DNA of 64,000 nucleotides from Burkholderiales bacterium (GTDB taxonomy: Bacteria; Pseudomonadota; Gammaproteobacteria; Burkholderiales; Burkholderiaceae_B): contig JAJTEM010000005.1 of NCBI GenBank assembly GCA_021299735.1, positions 1-64,000 on the forward strand. Reading direction: 5' to 3'. Both the position numbers and the translations under genes were made by a program. How positions within the stretch are numbered: the first letter of the stretch is position 1; every line of letters starts with the position of its first letter. A model generated the notes under the pieces. The model saw nothing but the letters and a program-made list of their open reading frames with translations, searched no databases and was not told where the DNA came from. Of this stretch, positions 51,893-60,219 are shown in pieces.

Positions 51893-53674
51893 ATGAACAA
51901 GCCAGTTCCAAAAACCATCAAAATCGGCGGCGCCTGCGGCTTTTGGGGCGATAGCAGCCTGGGTACCGAGCAACTGCTGAGAGTGCCGGGAATTCAATAC
52001 ATCACCTACGATTACCTGGCTGAACTGACCCTGGCCATCATGGCTGGCATGCGCATGAAAAACCCAGAGCACGGTTATGCGCTCGACTTCATTGACTTGA
52101 TGAAGAAAGCGCTTCCTGCGGCAAAATCCAAAGGCATCAAGATTATTGCAAACGCTGGCGGACTTAACCCCTCGGGTTGCGCCGCGGCCTTGCAACAAGC
52201 CATGGCTGAAGCGGGCCACAGCATTCAAATTGGTGTGGTTAGCGGCGATGATGCAACCACCACACTTGGCCAGTTGCGCAAAGATGGCATTGAGTTACAA
52301 GACCCACATTCCGGCCAATCGGCTCCACCATTTTTTCTGACAGCCAACGCTTACCTGGGCGCATTTCCAATTGCAGCCGCACTGGATGCGGGTGCTGATA
52401 TTGTGATTACTGGCCGCGTGGTAGACAGTGCCATGGTGCTCGGTGCACTGGTGCACGAATTCAAATGGCAAACCACTGACTTGAACCAACTTGCCCAAGG
52501 CAGCCTGGCAGGCCACATTGTGGAGTGCGGCGCACAGGCCACTGGCGGCCTTTTCACAGACTGGCAACAAGTGCCCGACTGGGCCAATATTGGCTACCCG
52601 ATTGTTGACGTGGCCGCCGATGGCAGCTTTGAATTAAGCAAACCGGAGAACACTGGGGGATTGGTGAACAAAGCCGTGGCCACCGAGCAATTGCTGTACG
52701 AAATTCATGACCCGGCCAACTATGCCCTGCCCGACGTAGTTTGCGATTTCACCACCGTGAACATTGAGGAAACCGGCCTGGACCGAGTGCGAATTTATGG
52801 CGCAACAGGCAAGGCCCCCAGCGATCAGTACAAGGTGTGCGCAACCTACCCTGATGGGTTTCGCTGCATTGGCATGCTATCCATAGTGGGGTTTGATGCA
52901 CACGCCAAAGCAAAGCGCACAGGCGAGGCCATTCTGGAACGCACTCGCGCCATATTCAAGCGCCAAGGTTTGGCAGACTACACGCGTACATCAATTGAAA
53001 TCATTGGCAGCGAAACCGATTTAGGCCCGCACGCCACAGTGCAGTTGGGCCATGAGGCGATGATGCGGATTGCAATTACCCACAGCGACAAAAAAGCTGC
53101 TGCAATTTTCTCTCGAGAAATTGCCCCCGCTGGCACCAGCTACGCAGCGGGCACCAGCGGCAACTTTGGCATGGGGCGCCCCAACGTGACGCCACTGGTC
53201 AAAATGTTTAGCTGCTTTGTGCCCAAGCACATGCAAACTGCAACGGTTCAGGTGAGTGGCCAACACATAGAATACAAAGAACCGGAACACCCCAAGGCAG
53301 CAGCAGAGAGCGGCACTACCCCAGCGCACTGGTATGAAAAAGTAAAAGTACCCACTGATCTGTTGGGCAAGCCCCTGATTGAACTTGCACATGGCCGAAG
53401 TGGCGACAAAGGCGACACCAGCAATATAGGCATTGTGGCCAGAAAACCTGAATATTGGCCCTTGCTGCGGTATTTGCTGCGCCCTGAAAATGTAAAAACT
53501 TACCTGGCCCATTTGGTGAAAGGTGAAGTTCACACTTTCGAGCTACCTCAAGTTCAAGCGTTTAATCTCGTTATGAATGAAGCACTGGATGGTGGCGGTA
53601 TGACCTCGATGCGAAATGATCCACTGGGCAAAGGGATGGCCCAAGTGCTGTTGAACATGAAAATTTCTGAATAA
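51893..53674 (+). CDS. AtuA-family protein (DUF1446), acyclic terpene utilisation-like
   Basis: 593 residues. The N-terminal ~460 residues are the DUF1446 (AtuA) domain: KIGGACGFWGDS, YLAELTLAIMAGM, NAGGLNPSGCAAAL, GADIVITGRVVDSAMVLG and GALVHEF. A C-terminal ~110-residue domain (LIELAHGRSGDKGDTSNIGI) is typical of the full-length form. AtuA belongs to citronellol/geraniol and leucine/isovalerate-type catabolic clusters; its biochemical reaction is not established. No atuC/D/F or liu genes adjoin it here, so it stands alone. Probably controlled through the operator at 51821-51840. Confidence 0.87.
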   Translation: MNKPVPKTIKIGGACGFWGDSSLGTEQLLRVPGIQYITYDYLAELTLAIMAGMRMKNPEHGYALDFIDLMKKALPAAKSKGIKIIANAGGLNPSGCAAALQQAMAEAGHSIQIGVVSGDDATTTLGQLRKDGIELQDPHSGQSAPPFFLTANAYLGAFPIAAALDAGADIVITGRVVDSAMVLGALVHEFKWQTTDLNQLAQGSLAGHIVECGAQATGGLFTDWQQVPDWANIGYPIVDVAADGSFELSKPENTGGLVNKAVATEQLLYEIHDPANYALPDVVCDFTTVNIEETGLDRVRIYGATGKAPSDQYKVCATYPDGFRCIGMLSIVGFDAHAKAKRTGEAILERTRAIFKRQGLADYTRTSIEIIGSETDLGPHATVQLGHEAMMRIAITHSDKKAAAIFSREIAPAGTSYAAGTSGNFGMGRPNVTPLVKMFSCFVPKHMQTATVQVSGQHIEYKEPEHPKAAAESGTTPAHWYEKVKVPTDLLGKPLIELAHGRSGDKGDTSNIGIVARKPEYWPLLRYLLRPENVKTYLAHLVKGEVHTFELPQVQAFNLVMNEALDGGGMTSMRNDPLGKGMAQVLLNMKISE

Positions 53675-53815
53675 TCTTCACCTGTTTGAAGGGGTACACC
53701 ACGTTGAGCGGACCCCCTAGCTAGTTATCTTTTTCCTACACGGTGTCTCCGTTAGTTCAAATGTGAGGCGGTATTCAAAACACGCCTACTACACCCAACA
53801 AACAGGAGAAACACC

Positions 53816-54574
53816 ATGCAAATTAAACAGATCGCAATTGCTGCAGCCATCGCTTCATCTTTCGCACTCCCCGCAACTGCTCAAGCATCCGACATTGCTA
53901 CCTTGAACGGTTGGGGCGCTTCGTTTGCTGCGGCTCATTCAGGCCAGCAGGCTTCTGCGCAAGGCCAGGCACAGGGCGAAATCAAGGTAAGCCTGTTTCA
54001 GCGCCAGCAAGCACCAGCAGCCCAGCCCGCCCCCCAACAACCTGCTCCTGAAGCCATGCCTGAGCCCACACCGGCCGCTGAACCTGCCCCAGTAGCACAG
54101 GCACCTGAAATGGAACAACCCGAAGCCGGTGACCAAACTGCTTCAACCGGTGAAAACGTGGGCGAATCTGCCGAAGCTGGTCAGGAAAACGCCGGCCAAG
54201 CCATGGCAAGTGCCAATGCCAGCGTAAGCGCCACTGTTAATTTAAGTGGTGAGCAATTGGGCCACGCGCTGAATAAAGTAGATGGCGTGTACCAGGCAGT
54301 CGGCACTGTGGTTGAAGGTGTAACTGGGGGCGTATTGGGTACAGCACAAAATGTGGCCAACAAGTCTTCCAGCGCCTCACTGGCTTCAAACATGGCCAGC
54401 GAAGGTTCACTGGATGTAGCTGGTTTGGCCTCTGCCAATGTGGCGGGTAATTTGAGCGCAACAGCCAGCATGATGAATGCAGGTCAGTTGGGTGCAATTA
54501 CAGCCATGACTTCCAGCTTGATCCAGAATGTGATTGCTTCCCGCCCAGCCTCCATTACCGGCTTGCTGCGTTAA
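53816..54574 (+). CDS. Secreted Pro/Ala/Gln-rich protein of unknown function
   Basis: 252 residues. A Sec signal peptide (QIKQIAIAAAIASSFALPA then TAQA) precedes a low-complexity stretch (about residues 60-125) of Pro, Ala, Gln and Glu, and then a Ser/Ala/Asn-rich C-terminal region with repeated short small-residue segments (VSATVNLSGEQLGHALNKVD, then NVANKSSSASLASNMASEGS). No family recognised. The AGGAG ribosome site is strong and a bidirectional terminator follows, so it is a self-contained unit; likely periplasmic or surface-associated. Confidence 0.75.
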   Translation: MQIKQIAIAAAIASSFALPATAQASDIATLNGWGASFAAAHSGQQASAQGQAQGEIKVSLFQRQQAPAAQPAPQQPAPEAMPEPTPAAEPAPVAQAPEMEQPEAGDQTASTGENVGESAEAGQENAGQAMASANASVSATVNLSGEQLGHALNKVDGVYQAVGTVVEGVTGGVLGTAQNVANKSSSASLASNMASEGSLDVAGLASANVAGNLSATASMMNAGQLGAITAMTSSLIQNVIASRPASITGLLR

Positions 54575-54590
54575 TTCCAGGCAAAACGAC

Positions 54591-54632
54591 AAAAAACCTT
54601 GCTGGTCTACTCTCCACTGGCAAGGTTTTTTT
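54591..54632. terminator. Bidirectional intrinsic terminator
   Basis: AAAAAACCTTGC (54591-54602) pairs with GCAAGGTTTTTT (54620-54631), with A and T runs on both sides. It ends the secreted-protein gene on the plus strand and the TetR gene on the minus strand. Confidence 0.85.
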
Positions 54633-55224
54633 ATGCGTGTTGGGATAAAAAGAAAGCTACCACTTTGTCAGACAGCGTATCCAGATTGTCTCCCTTCTTC
54701 GGCTTGTACCAGGTCACCATGAAATTCATGGCACCCAACACCATCAAACGGGCAAACTTGGTGTCTCCACCCAGAAAGCCGGCGGTGTGCAAGCCGTTCA
54801 TGGCATCTTGCCAAATGGCATCGTATTCATCTTTGGTTGCGATCAGCCTGCGCTGGTGTTCCTCATCCAGGCAACGCCAGTTGTAAAGCATCACCGGAAT
54901 GAAATCGTTGCCGTCTTCAAGAATAATGCTGAGATGAACACGGACCAACGCACGAAACTGTGCATCTGCCGGTAAATTGGGTTTAACCACGGCGCGTGTT
55001 TTTTCAAGCCCCTGGCGAAGGCCCTCTTCAACCACCGCCACCAAAATATCCTGCTTGCTTGCAAAGTGGTAAAACGGGCTGCCGCACTGCATACCAACCG
55101 CATTGGCAATTGCCCGCATGCTGGCACCATCGTAACCCTTGTCACGAAACAGCTTGGCTGCAGCGCGCACAATATCCCCACGCCGTCCATCGTCGTGTTT
55201 TTGTTCTTTCAATACTTTAGCCAC
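54631..55224 (-). CDS. TetR-family regulator
   Basis: 197 residues. The HTH segment is ASMRAIANAVGMQCGSPFYHFASKQDIL; the C-terminal domain is of the kind found in regulators of acyl-CoA and short branched-chain metabolism. Starts at GTG 55224 with AAGGA upstream. It is the last gene of a three-gene minus-strand operon (70-aa protein, GNAT, TetR). The site at 55919-55938 before that operon matches one before the AtuA-like gene, so this protein is the best candidate to bind both. Confidence 0.85.
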   Translation of the reverse strand: MAKVLKEQKHDDGRRGDIVRAAAKLFRDKGYDGASMRAIANAVGMQCGSPFYHFASKQDILVAVVEEGLRQGLEKTRAVVKPNLPADAQFRALVRVHLSIILEDGNDFIPVMLYNWRCLDEEHQRRLIATKDEYDAIWQDAMNGLHTAGFLGGDTKFARLMVLGAMNFMVTWYKPKKGDNLDTLSDKVVAFFLSQHA

Positions 55225-55239
55225 AACCCAGTCCTTTTT

Positions 55240-55662
55240 TTATGTTGTCAGGTTTAACACCATCCACTGGTGGGGTATGCCCACCTCAATGTGGGCATCG
55301 CCACAAGGTGCAAAACCATGTCGACTGTAAAATTCGATTGCTTGCTGTTGCGCACTTAAGCGCACTTGCTGCAATTTTTGTTCTTTGGCCACGGCCAGCA
55401 AAGCCAACAACATGGCGCTTCCTGCTCCAAGGCCCCTGAATTCAGGAAGTACAGCCATTCGGCCAATTTTTCCTTCTGGCAACAGCCTGGCAGTACCCAC
55501 GGGCTTGCCGCCTAACCAGGCAAGCACATGGACTGACACGGCATCGTATTCATCCCATTCCTCGGATTCATCAATGCCCTGTTCCTCGACAAAAACAGAA
55601 CGGCGAATGGGACTGGCCCACTCGCCGTTGATCAACCAACTTGAACAATCAATCCGGATCAA
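55240..55662 (-). CDS. GNAT-family N-acetyltransferase
   Basis: 140 residues of the ElaA/YjcF-like GNAT subgroup: IRRSVFVEEQGIDESEEWDE, the acetyl-CoA site LPEFRGLGAGSAMLLALLAV (RGLGAG) and FYSRHGFAPCGDAHIEVGIPH. Acetylates an amine of unknown identity. The only in-frame start is TTG 55662, with a weak ribosome site; it follows the 70-residue gene by eight bases and is probably translated with it. Confidence 0.88.
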   Translation of the reverse strand: MIRIDCSSWLINGEWASPIRRSVFVEEQGIDESEEWDEYDAVSVHVLAWLGGKPVGTARLLPEGKIGRMAVLPEFRGLGAGSAMLLALLAVAKEQKLQQVRLSAQQQAIEFYSRHGFAPCGDAHIEVGIPHQWMVLNLTT

Positions 55663-55670
55663 CGAATCGA

Positions 55671-55883
55671 TCAGCCCAAAGCAGAAAATTCAGCATCAAC
55701 TGCTTCCAGCATTTCAGAGGTAATCAAACCGCCGGAAAAGTTCGCAACAACAGCCAATGGGAAACCTTTGCCCATACCAATTTGCGGATGCGTAGAAATA
55801 CCGGGCATGTGTTTTTCCAAAATTGCCGCGGTTGCGGGGTTATCCAGCAAATCGCCCAGTTTGGATTGGGTAGAAAAAGCCAT
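55671..55883 (-). CDS. Small stand-alone domain protein (70 residues)
   Basis: Sequence SKLGDLLDNPATAAILEKHMPG is similar to the C-terminal 'LDNPAAKAVLEKHLPG' module attached to some glycoside hydrolases, where its role is not known; here it forms the entire protein. AGGAGA precedes ATG 55883. First gene of the operon with GNAT and TetR. No signal peptide. Confidence 0.72.
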   Translation of the reverse strand: MAFSTQSKLGDLLDNPATAAILEKHMPGISTHPQIGMGKGFPLAVVANFSGGLITSEMLEAVDAEFSALG

Positions 55884-55900
55884 GTAAATCGTCTCCTAGA

Positions 55901-55928
55901 ATTTTAAATGAATCCACAATTCAAACAA
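55901..55928 (-). promoter_or_regulatory. Sigma-70 promoter of the 70-aa/GNAT/TetR operon
   Basis: On the minus strand TTGTTT (55928-55923), a 16-base spacer and TAAAAT (55906-55901), 18 bases before the ATG at 55883. The operator at 55919-55938 covers the -35 box, the same geometry as at the AtuA-like gene. Confidence 0.5.
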
Positions 55929-55938
55929 ACGCTTGAAT
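55919..55938. promoter_or_regulatory. Operator before the 70-aa/GNAT/TetR operon
   Basis: ATTCAAACAAACG followed by CTTGAAT; the arms ATTCAA and TTGAAT are inverted. Matches 18 of 20 bases at 51821-51840. Confidence 0.6.
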
Positions 55939-55966
55939 TACATCCTTATTCTAGACCAAGAATTGA

Positions 55967-56626
55967 TCAGCTGTAACGCTTTTTCAGTGCAGCCACAGCG
56001 GTGGTGTAAATGTTCTCAATGTCATCCGGGCCAGATATGGAAATTTGCAGGTTACGCACAATACCGTCTTTCAGGCTATACAACCAGCCATGTACGGTCA
56101 GGTCTTGCCCGCGCTCCCAGGCATCCTCAATCAAGGTGCTCTCGCAAAGGTGTTTTACCTGCTCGATTACATTTAACTCGCACAGCTGGTCGTGGCATTT
56201 TTGCTCAAGTGCTGCGTCGCAAGTGACCAGGCCATGCCTGCGAGCCAACTGATGAATGGGACGAACCCAGGCATCTGCCAAGCCCACCCGGTCACCTCGC
56301 ATGGCCATGCGCACGCCCGAACAGCCGTAGTGCCCGCAAACAATAATGTGTTTTACCTTCAAAAACTCCACGGCAAACTGCGTGGCCGACTGGCCATTCA
56401 AATCGCCATGAAACACTTGGTTAGCCACATTTCGGTGTACAAACACTTCACCAGGCTGCAAATTCACAATGGTGTTGGCGGGCACGCGGCTGTCGGAACA
56501 GCCAATCCAGAAGTACTCCGGAGATTGCTGGTTTTCCAGGCGTTTGAAAAACTCGGGGTCTTTATCAACTTGTGCCGCAGCCCAGGTTCGATTGGCCTCA
56601 AGAAGGTGTGAGAGATTGTTGGGCAA
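55967..56626 (-). CDS. can: Beta-class carbonic anhydrase
   Basis: 219 residues. Zinc ligands Cys43 (GCSDSR), His99 and Cys102 (GHYGCSGV), with Asp45 and Arg47 forming the dyad, all in place. Interconverts CO2 and bicarbonate. The start is TTG 56626 with AGGCG upstream; no ATG is available at the family N-terminus (PNNLSHLLEANRTWA). Confidence 0.94.
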   Translation of the reverse strand: MPNNLSHLLEANRTWAAAQVDKDPEFFKRLENQQSPEYFWIGCSDSRVPANTIVNLQPGEVFVHRNVANQVFHGDLNGQSATQFAVEFLKVKHIIVCGHYGCSGVRMAMRGDRVGLADAWVRPIHQLARRHGLVTCDAALEQKCHDQLCELNVIEQVKHLCESTLIEDAWERGQDLTVHGWLYSLKDGIVRNLQISISGPDDIENIYTTAVAALKKRYS

Positions 56627-56748
56627 GGTATTCGCCTGTTGAAGTCAAGACCTGCATTTTAATGCAGCACAGCATCCAGTGGTACTCAGTAAAGCCGGGG
56701 GCGACACTTTTAAGTCTTCCCGGCTTCACGGAATGTCACGAAGATTTG

Positions 56749-57525
56749 TTATTCGACCTGCGATACATAGCTGACCGACAACACATCATCGGGGCTGGCC
56801 GTGCTGCGGCCTTTGGTGTACCCGAATTGCAGCGCAGACCTGGGGTCAAGCGAATACACCGCCGAAATTGCACGTTCCCTGCGCTTTTCGGTGCCCGCAA
56901 GAAGTTCATCCCGCTGCGAAGTAGTCAAATTAACAAACAAAGCCTTACCCAACGGGAAGTTCACACCGACCGTACTGTAATTGCCGTTCAACAAAGGCAA
57001 TTCGGGCGTGTCGCCATAATACTGGCGACCCAATACCGCGGTCAGGCCAAAACCGTTGTTGAAACGGTATGCCAGGTCAGTTTGAATACCGTAATCAGTT
57101 TTGCCTGTGCCAAGGCCCCGGTCTTCGTTGCCGGTGGCAATTTTCACCAAGCCGGTTGCCGACATGGCAAAACCCTTGGTTTGTATGCCGCCAACAAGGT
57201 CGGTGGTGTACGTAGCAACCATGTCACCAATGCCCTGCTCACTGCGACGCGCGGGCCCATTCGTACCCGTCACGGTGCCTGCCACCAAAGTACCCGGGCC
57301 TTCCAACGAAATATAGGGTACGAAAAGAGAGGCGCGATAGCCCTCACCAACCAGTGTTGCGCCCAAAGTGAACGACCTGGCCTTGATTTCCTGTGCTCGA
57401 CCAAACTTGCCCGACAAACTGTCGAAGCTGTAGGTCATCAGCAAGCCCGGTGGGGCTGCGATTGCTGCGGTGCTGGCTGCTGTCAAAGTGCATGCCAATG
57501 CGAGTCGAATAAAAGATTGCCCCAT
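56749..57525 (-). CDS. Outer-membrane beta-barrel protein (MetA/transporter-like), unknown ligand
   Basis: 258 residues. A signal peptide (IRLALACTLTAASTAAIA then APP) is followed by alternating short amphipathic strands, e.g. YRASLFVPYISLEG, FGLTAVLGRQYYGD and VGVNFPLGKALFVNLTT, ending in a C-terminal strand with no Phe. It fits the small betaproteobacterial outer-membrane transporter family (COG4313 type). AAGGAG precedes ATG 57525. No neighbouring catabolic gene points to a substrate. Confidence 0.72.
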   Translation of the reverse strand: MGQSFIRLALACTLTAASTAAIAAPPGLLMTYSFDSLSGKFGRAQEIKARSFTLGATLVGEGYRASLFVPYISLEGPGTLVAGTVTGTNGPARRSEQGIGDMVATYTTDLVGGIQTKGFAMSATGLVKIATGNEDRGLGTGKTDYGIQTDLAYRFNNGFGLTAVLGRQYYGDTPELPLLNGNYSTVGVNFPLGKALFVNLTTSQRDELLAGTEKRRERAISAVYSLDPRSALQFGYTKGRSTASPDDVLSVSYVSQVE

Positions 57526-57621
57526 TCACTGTCTCCTTTTTTTGAAACAGTATAGGGGCAAAAGCGTAGCTGCTGGAATACTTCAAAAGGTGGCCGGGAA
57601 AGTACTTACAAAATTCCCGCG

Positions 57622-57972
57622 TTACATGGGATTGTTTGCATCGTCAGCTTTACGCTTTTTGTAGCGATCCTTCATTTTTTCTTTCCATTCCGCGCGAATC
57701 ACCTTGGCCTTCTCGCGTTGCTCGGGCGTCAACACTGCGTCAATCTCGGCCCTTTGCTTTTCCATAATCTGTTTAATCTGCGCTTGTTGGGCCTCGGTCA
57801 AATCAAGCTGCTTCAACATGCCCATGCCACCGTGCTTGTAGTGGTGGTGCATTTCTGAATGCAGCTTTTTATCGCTACCCTCATGGTGACCTGCATATGC
57901 ACTCATGGGAACTGCCAAAGCCATCGCGGTAACAGCAATGATTTTCTGCATGGTCAATTTCGATACGTTCAT
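57622..57972 (-). CDS. Spy/CpxP-like periplasmic chaperone or stress sensor
   Basis: 116 residues. A signal peptide (KLTMQKIIAVTAMALAVPMS then AYA) precedes a His-rich segment (HSEMHHHYKHGGMGMLKQ) and the LTxxQ-type repeats LDLTEAQQAQIKQIMEKQRA and VLTPEQREKAKVIRAEWKEK that define the Spy/CpxP fold. AAGGAG precedes ATG 57972. Divergent from the Cpx-like regulator genes; a CpxR box lies between them. The His/Met-rich part could bind metal. Confidence 0.88.
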   Translation of the reverse strand: MNVSKLTMQKIIAVTAMALAVPMSAYAGHHEGSDKKLHSEMHHHYKHGGMGMLKQLDLTEAQQAQIKQIMEKQRAEIDAVLTPEQREKAKVIRAEWKEKMKDRYKKRKADDANNPM

Positions 57973-58041
57973 TTGCCTGCTCCTTGTGTAATGGACAACT
58001 ACATTGTGCAAAAACAGCCTGTTAACAAGGGTGCAGACTGT

Positions 58042-58056
58042 GTAAAGATGGGTAAA
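58042..58056 (+). promoter_or_regulatory. CpxR box
   Basis: GTAAA (58042-58046), five bases, GTAAA (58052-58056): the exact consensus GTAAA-N5-GTAAA of CpxR sites. Located between the Spy-like gene and the response-regulator gene, so it probably controls one or both. Confidence 0.75.
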
Positions 58057-58074
58057 GCGATTGCAGACAATCGC
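58057..58074. other. Perfect 7-bp inverted repeat beside the CpxR box
   Basis: GCGATTG (58057-58063), CAGA, CAATCGC (58068-58074). It would lie in the leader of the response-regulator transcript and may form a small hairpin; no T run follows. Confidence 0.4.
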
Positions 58075-58108
58075 ACACCAACCCTGCCCGCCGAGTAATA
58101 TTGTAGCC

Positions 58109-58795
58109 ATGACGAAAATACTTCACATTGACGACGACATTGAACTGGGCGAAATGCTGTGTGAATACCTGCGCGGCGAAGGCTTTGAGGCCGAGCATTG
58201 CGCCAATCCGATTGAAGGTTTGAAGAAACTGGCAGACGGGCAATACCAGCTGGTGATTCTGGATGTCATGATGCCGCAGCAAAACGGCCTTGAAACACTG
58301 AAACAGATTCGCCTGAAGTACAACACCCCTGTACTGATGTTGACCGCACGCGGCGACAACATTGACCGAATTGTGGGCCTGGAATTGGGTGCTGATGATT
58401 ACGTACCAAAACCCTGCCTGCCCCGGGAAATTGTGGCCCGTGTTCGAGCAATTCTGAGACGTGCCAACGAATCAAGCAACACCCCAAAACACGCTGTGCA
58501 ATTGGGCCCGCTTGAAGTACAACCGGCCAAACGAAGGGTGCTGCTGCACGGAAATGAAATTGAACTGACCAGTGCAGAATTCAATTTACTGGAAGTATTG
58601 GCCAGCCATGCTGGCCAGGTGGTGAGCAAAGCCACGCTGAGCGAACAGGGTTTGGGACGCCCGCTGGAACGATTTGACCGCAGCATTGATGTTCACTTAA
58701 GTAGCCTGCGCAACAAATTGAACCTCAACAGCGACGAACTGCCATTGACCTTGCACACCATTCGCGGGCAGGGTTACCAGCTCAGTCTCGATTAA
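58109..58795 (+). CDS. cpxR: OmpR-family response regulator, CpxR-like
   Basis: 228 residues. Receiver domain with phospho-acceptor Asp52 (VILDVMMP) and Lys of KPC, then an OmpR-type winged helix (LEVLASHAGQVVSKATLSEQ, RSIDVHLSSLRNKL). ATG 58109 opens the CpxR-like sequence TKILHIDDDIELGEML. It is followed by its sensor kinase 14 bases later. Responds to envelope protein misfolding in CpxAR systems. The symbol rests on similarity and the CpxR box; RstA/other relatives are possible. Confidence 0.85.
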   Translation: MTKILHIDDDIELGEMLCEYLRGEGFEAEHCANPIEGLKKLADGQYQLVILDVMMPQQNGLETLKQIRLKYNTPVLMLTARGDNIDRIVGLELGADDYVPKPCLPREIVARVRAILRRANESSNTPKHAVQLGPLEVQPAKRRVLLHGNEIELTSAEFNLLEVLASHAGQVVSKATLSEQGLGRPLERFDRSIDVHLSSLRNKLNLNSDELPLTLHTIRGQGYQLSLD

Positions 58796-58809
58796 GCGGA
58801 GCTTGTTGC

Positions 58810-60216
58810 ATGGGCAAGCTGTTCTGGAAATTTTTCTTTGGTTTTTGGTTATGCCTGATTGTGGCTGCCACGGCAACCGGTACTGCGCTTTACCTGATGC
58901 GGGAAAAACCTGCCAGTAGCGACATCGCGGAAGGCCCTCGAGCGCAATTCATGCTTGAAACAATTCAGGAAGTACTGGAAGGCAAAGGGCCAGACGCCTT
59001 GCGTGACTTACTGGACCGCAACCGCCAAAGAACCGGAAATGCCATTCCGGTATTTGCCGTGTCAAGCGAGGGCGAAGAAATTTTAAACCGGGAAGTGCCT
59101 GACAATATTCAGAAGCGGATCTCCGCGCTGTTCAAAAATGGGGAGCCAACTGAGCAAGGCATTTTGCGAGTAACCGCGCAGGACAAATCGGAATGGATTC
59201 TGTTCATACCCCGCAATCGCCGCCCCGCAGAGCACGTGAATAATGCAAATTCAACTGAACACGAGCCGCAACAGGCAGAGAAACGAAAGCGACGTGAAGC
59301 GCTACAACCCCCACTTCCACCCATACCGAAAGCTGGCTTTTTTGCTGCCTTTCTGGCAAGTCTGTTATTTGCAGGTGTGTTGGCCTACACATTCAGCAGA
59401 CCACTGAACACTTTAAAAAATGCATTTCGTGAGGCAGGCAAGGGGCGCTTGGGTGTGCGTATTTCAACCAACCCGAAAAACGGCAAAAAACGCAACGACG
59501 AAATTGGTGAACTGCTCAGCGGCTTTGACCACATGGCCGAAGAAATAGAAACCCGCATTGAGCAACAAAAAGCATTGCTTCACGATGTATCACATGAATT
59601 ACGTTCACCTTTAGCACGCCTGAACCTTGCGGTTGGCCTTGCGCGCCAAAACCCTGCGCAACTTGAAAACAGCCTGCGGCGTATTGAAACCGAAGCAGAA
59701 AGGCTGGACAACCTGATTGGACAATTACTGAACCTGTCCCGACTGGATTCCCAACAGAGCACTGAAAACAATCGCGAGCACAATGTGATTGAATTGCTGT
59801 ACGCAGTAGTCGATGATGCGCAATTTGAAGCCGAGCAACAACACAAACAAGTTGTATTCAACAACACCGTGAAATATTGGAATTTGAATTGTGATGCAGA
59901 AAGCCTGCAAGGCGCATTCGACAATATTGTCCGCAATGCAATCAAGCACACACCTGCCAACACCACAGTCAGTATTGATTGCGCAATGAAGGGAAAACTG
60001 CTGCGTATTCAAATAAAAGATGAAGGCCCCGGTGTGCCCGCCGAATTGCTACCAAAATTATTCACACCCTTTTTCAAACATGGTGAACATTCCGGCCACG
60101 GCCTGGGTTTGGCGATTGCGAAGAAGTCAGTTCAGCGCGCCAATGGCACACTCAGAGCCAGCAACCAGGCGCCCAAAGGCTTGCTGGTTACCATAGAATT
60201 ACCGGCAAATAACTGA
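58810..60216 (+). CDS. cpxA: Sensor histidine kinase, CpxA-like
   Basis: 468 residues. N-terminal membrane helix, a periplasmic segment (about residues 32-170), a second helix (AGFFAAFLASLLFAGVLAYTF, ~residues 176-196), a HAMP region, the H-box LLHDVSHELRSPLARLN, N-box FDNIVRNAIKHTPAN and G-boxes DEGPGVP and HGLGLAIAKKS. CGGAG precedes ATG 58810. Phosphorylates the CpxR-like regulator. Confidence 0.87.
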   Translation: MGKLFWKFFFGFWLCLIVAATATGTALYLMREKPASSDIAEGPRAQFMLETIQEVLEGKGPDALRDLLDRNRQRTGNAIPVFAVSSEGEEILNREVPDNIQKRISALFKNGEPTEQGILRVTAQDKSEWILFIPRNRRPAEHVNNANSTEHEPQQAEKRKRREALQPPLPPIPKAGFFAAFLASLLFAGVLAYTFSRPLNTLKNAFREAGKGRLGVRISTNPKNGKKRNDEIGELLSGFDHMAEEIETRIEQQKALLHDVSHELRSPLARLNLAVGLARQNPAQLENSLRRIETEAERLDNLIGQLLNLSRLDSQQSTENNREHNVIELLYAVVDDAQFEAEQQHKQVVFNNTVKYWNLNCDAESLQGAFDNIVRNAIKHTPANTTVSIDCAMKGKLLRIQIKDEGPGVPAELLPKLFTPFFKHGEHSGHGLGLAIAKKSVQRANGTLRASNQAPKGLLVTIELPANN

Positions 60217-60219
60217 AGA

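Noticed and set aside
56572-57555. Plus-strand frame of 327 codons across the carbonic anhydrase and outer-membrane protein genes
   Set aside because: It overlaps the starts of two good minus-strand genes and has no recognisable content.
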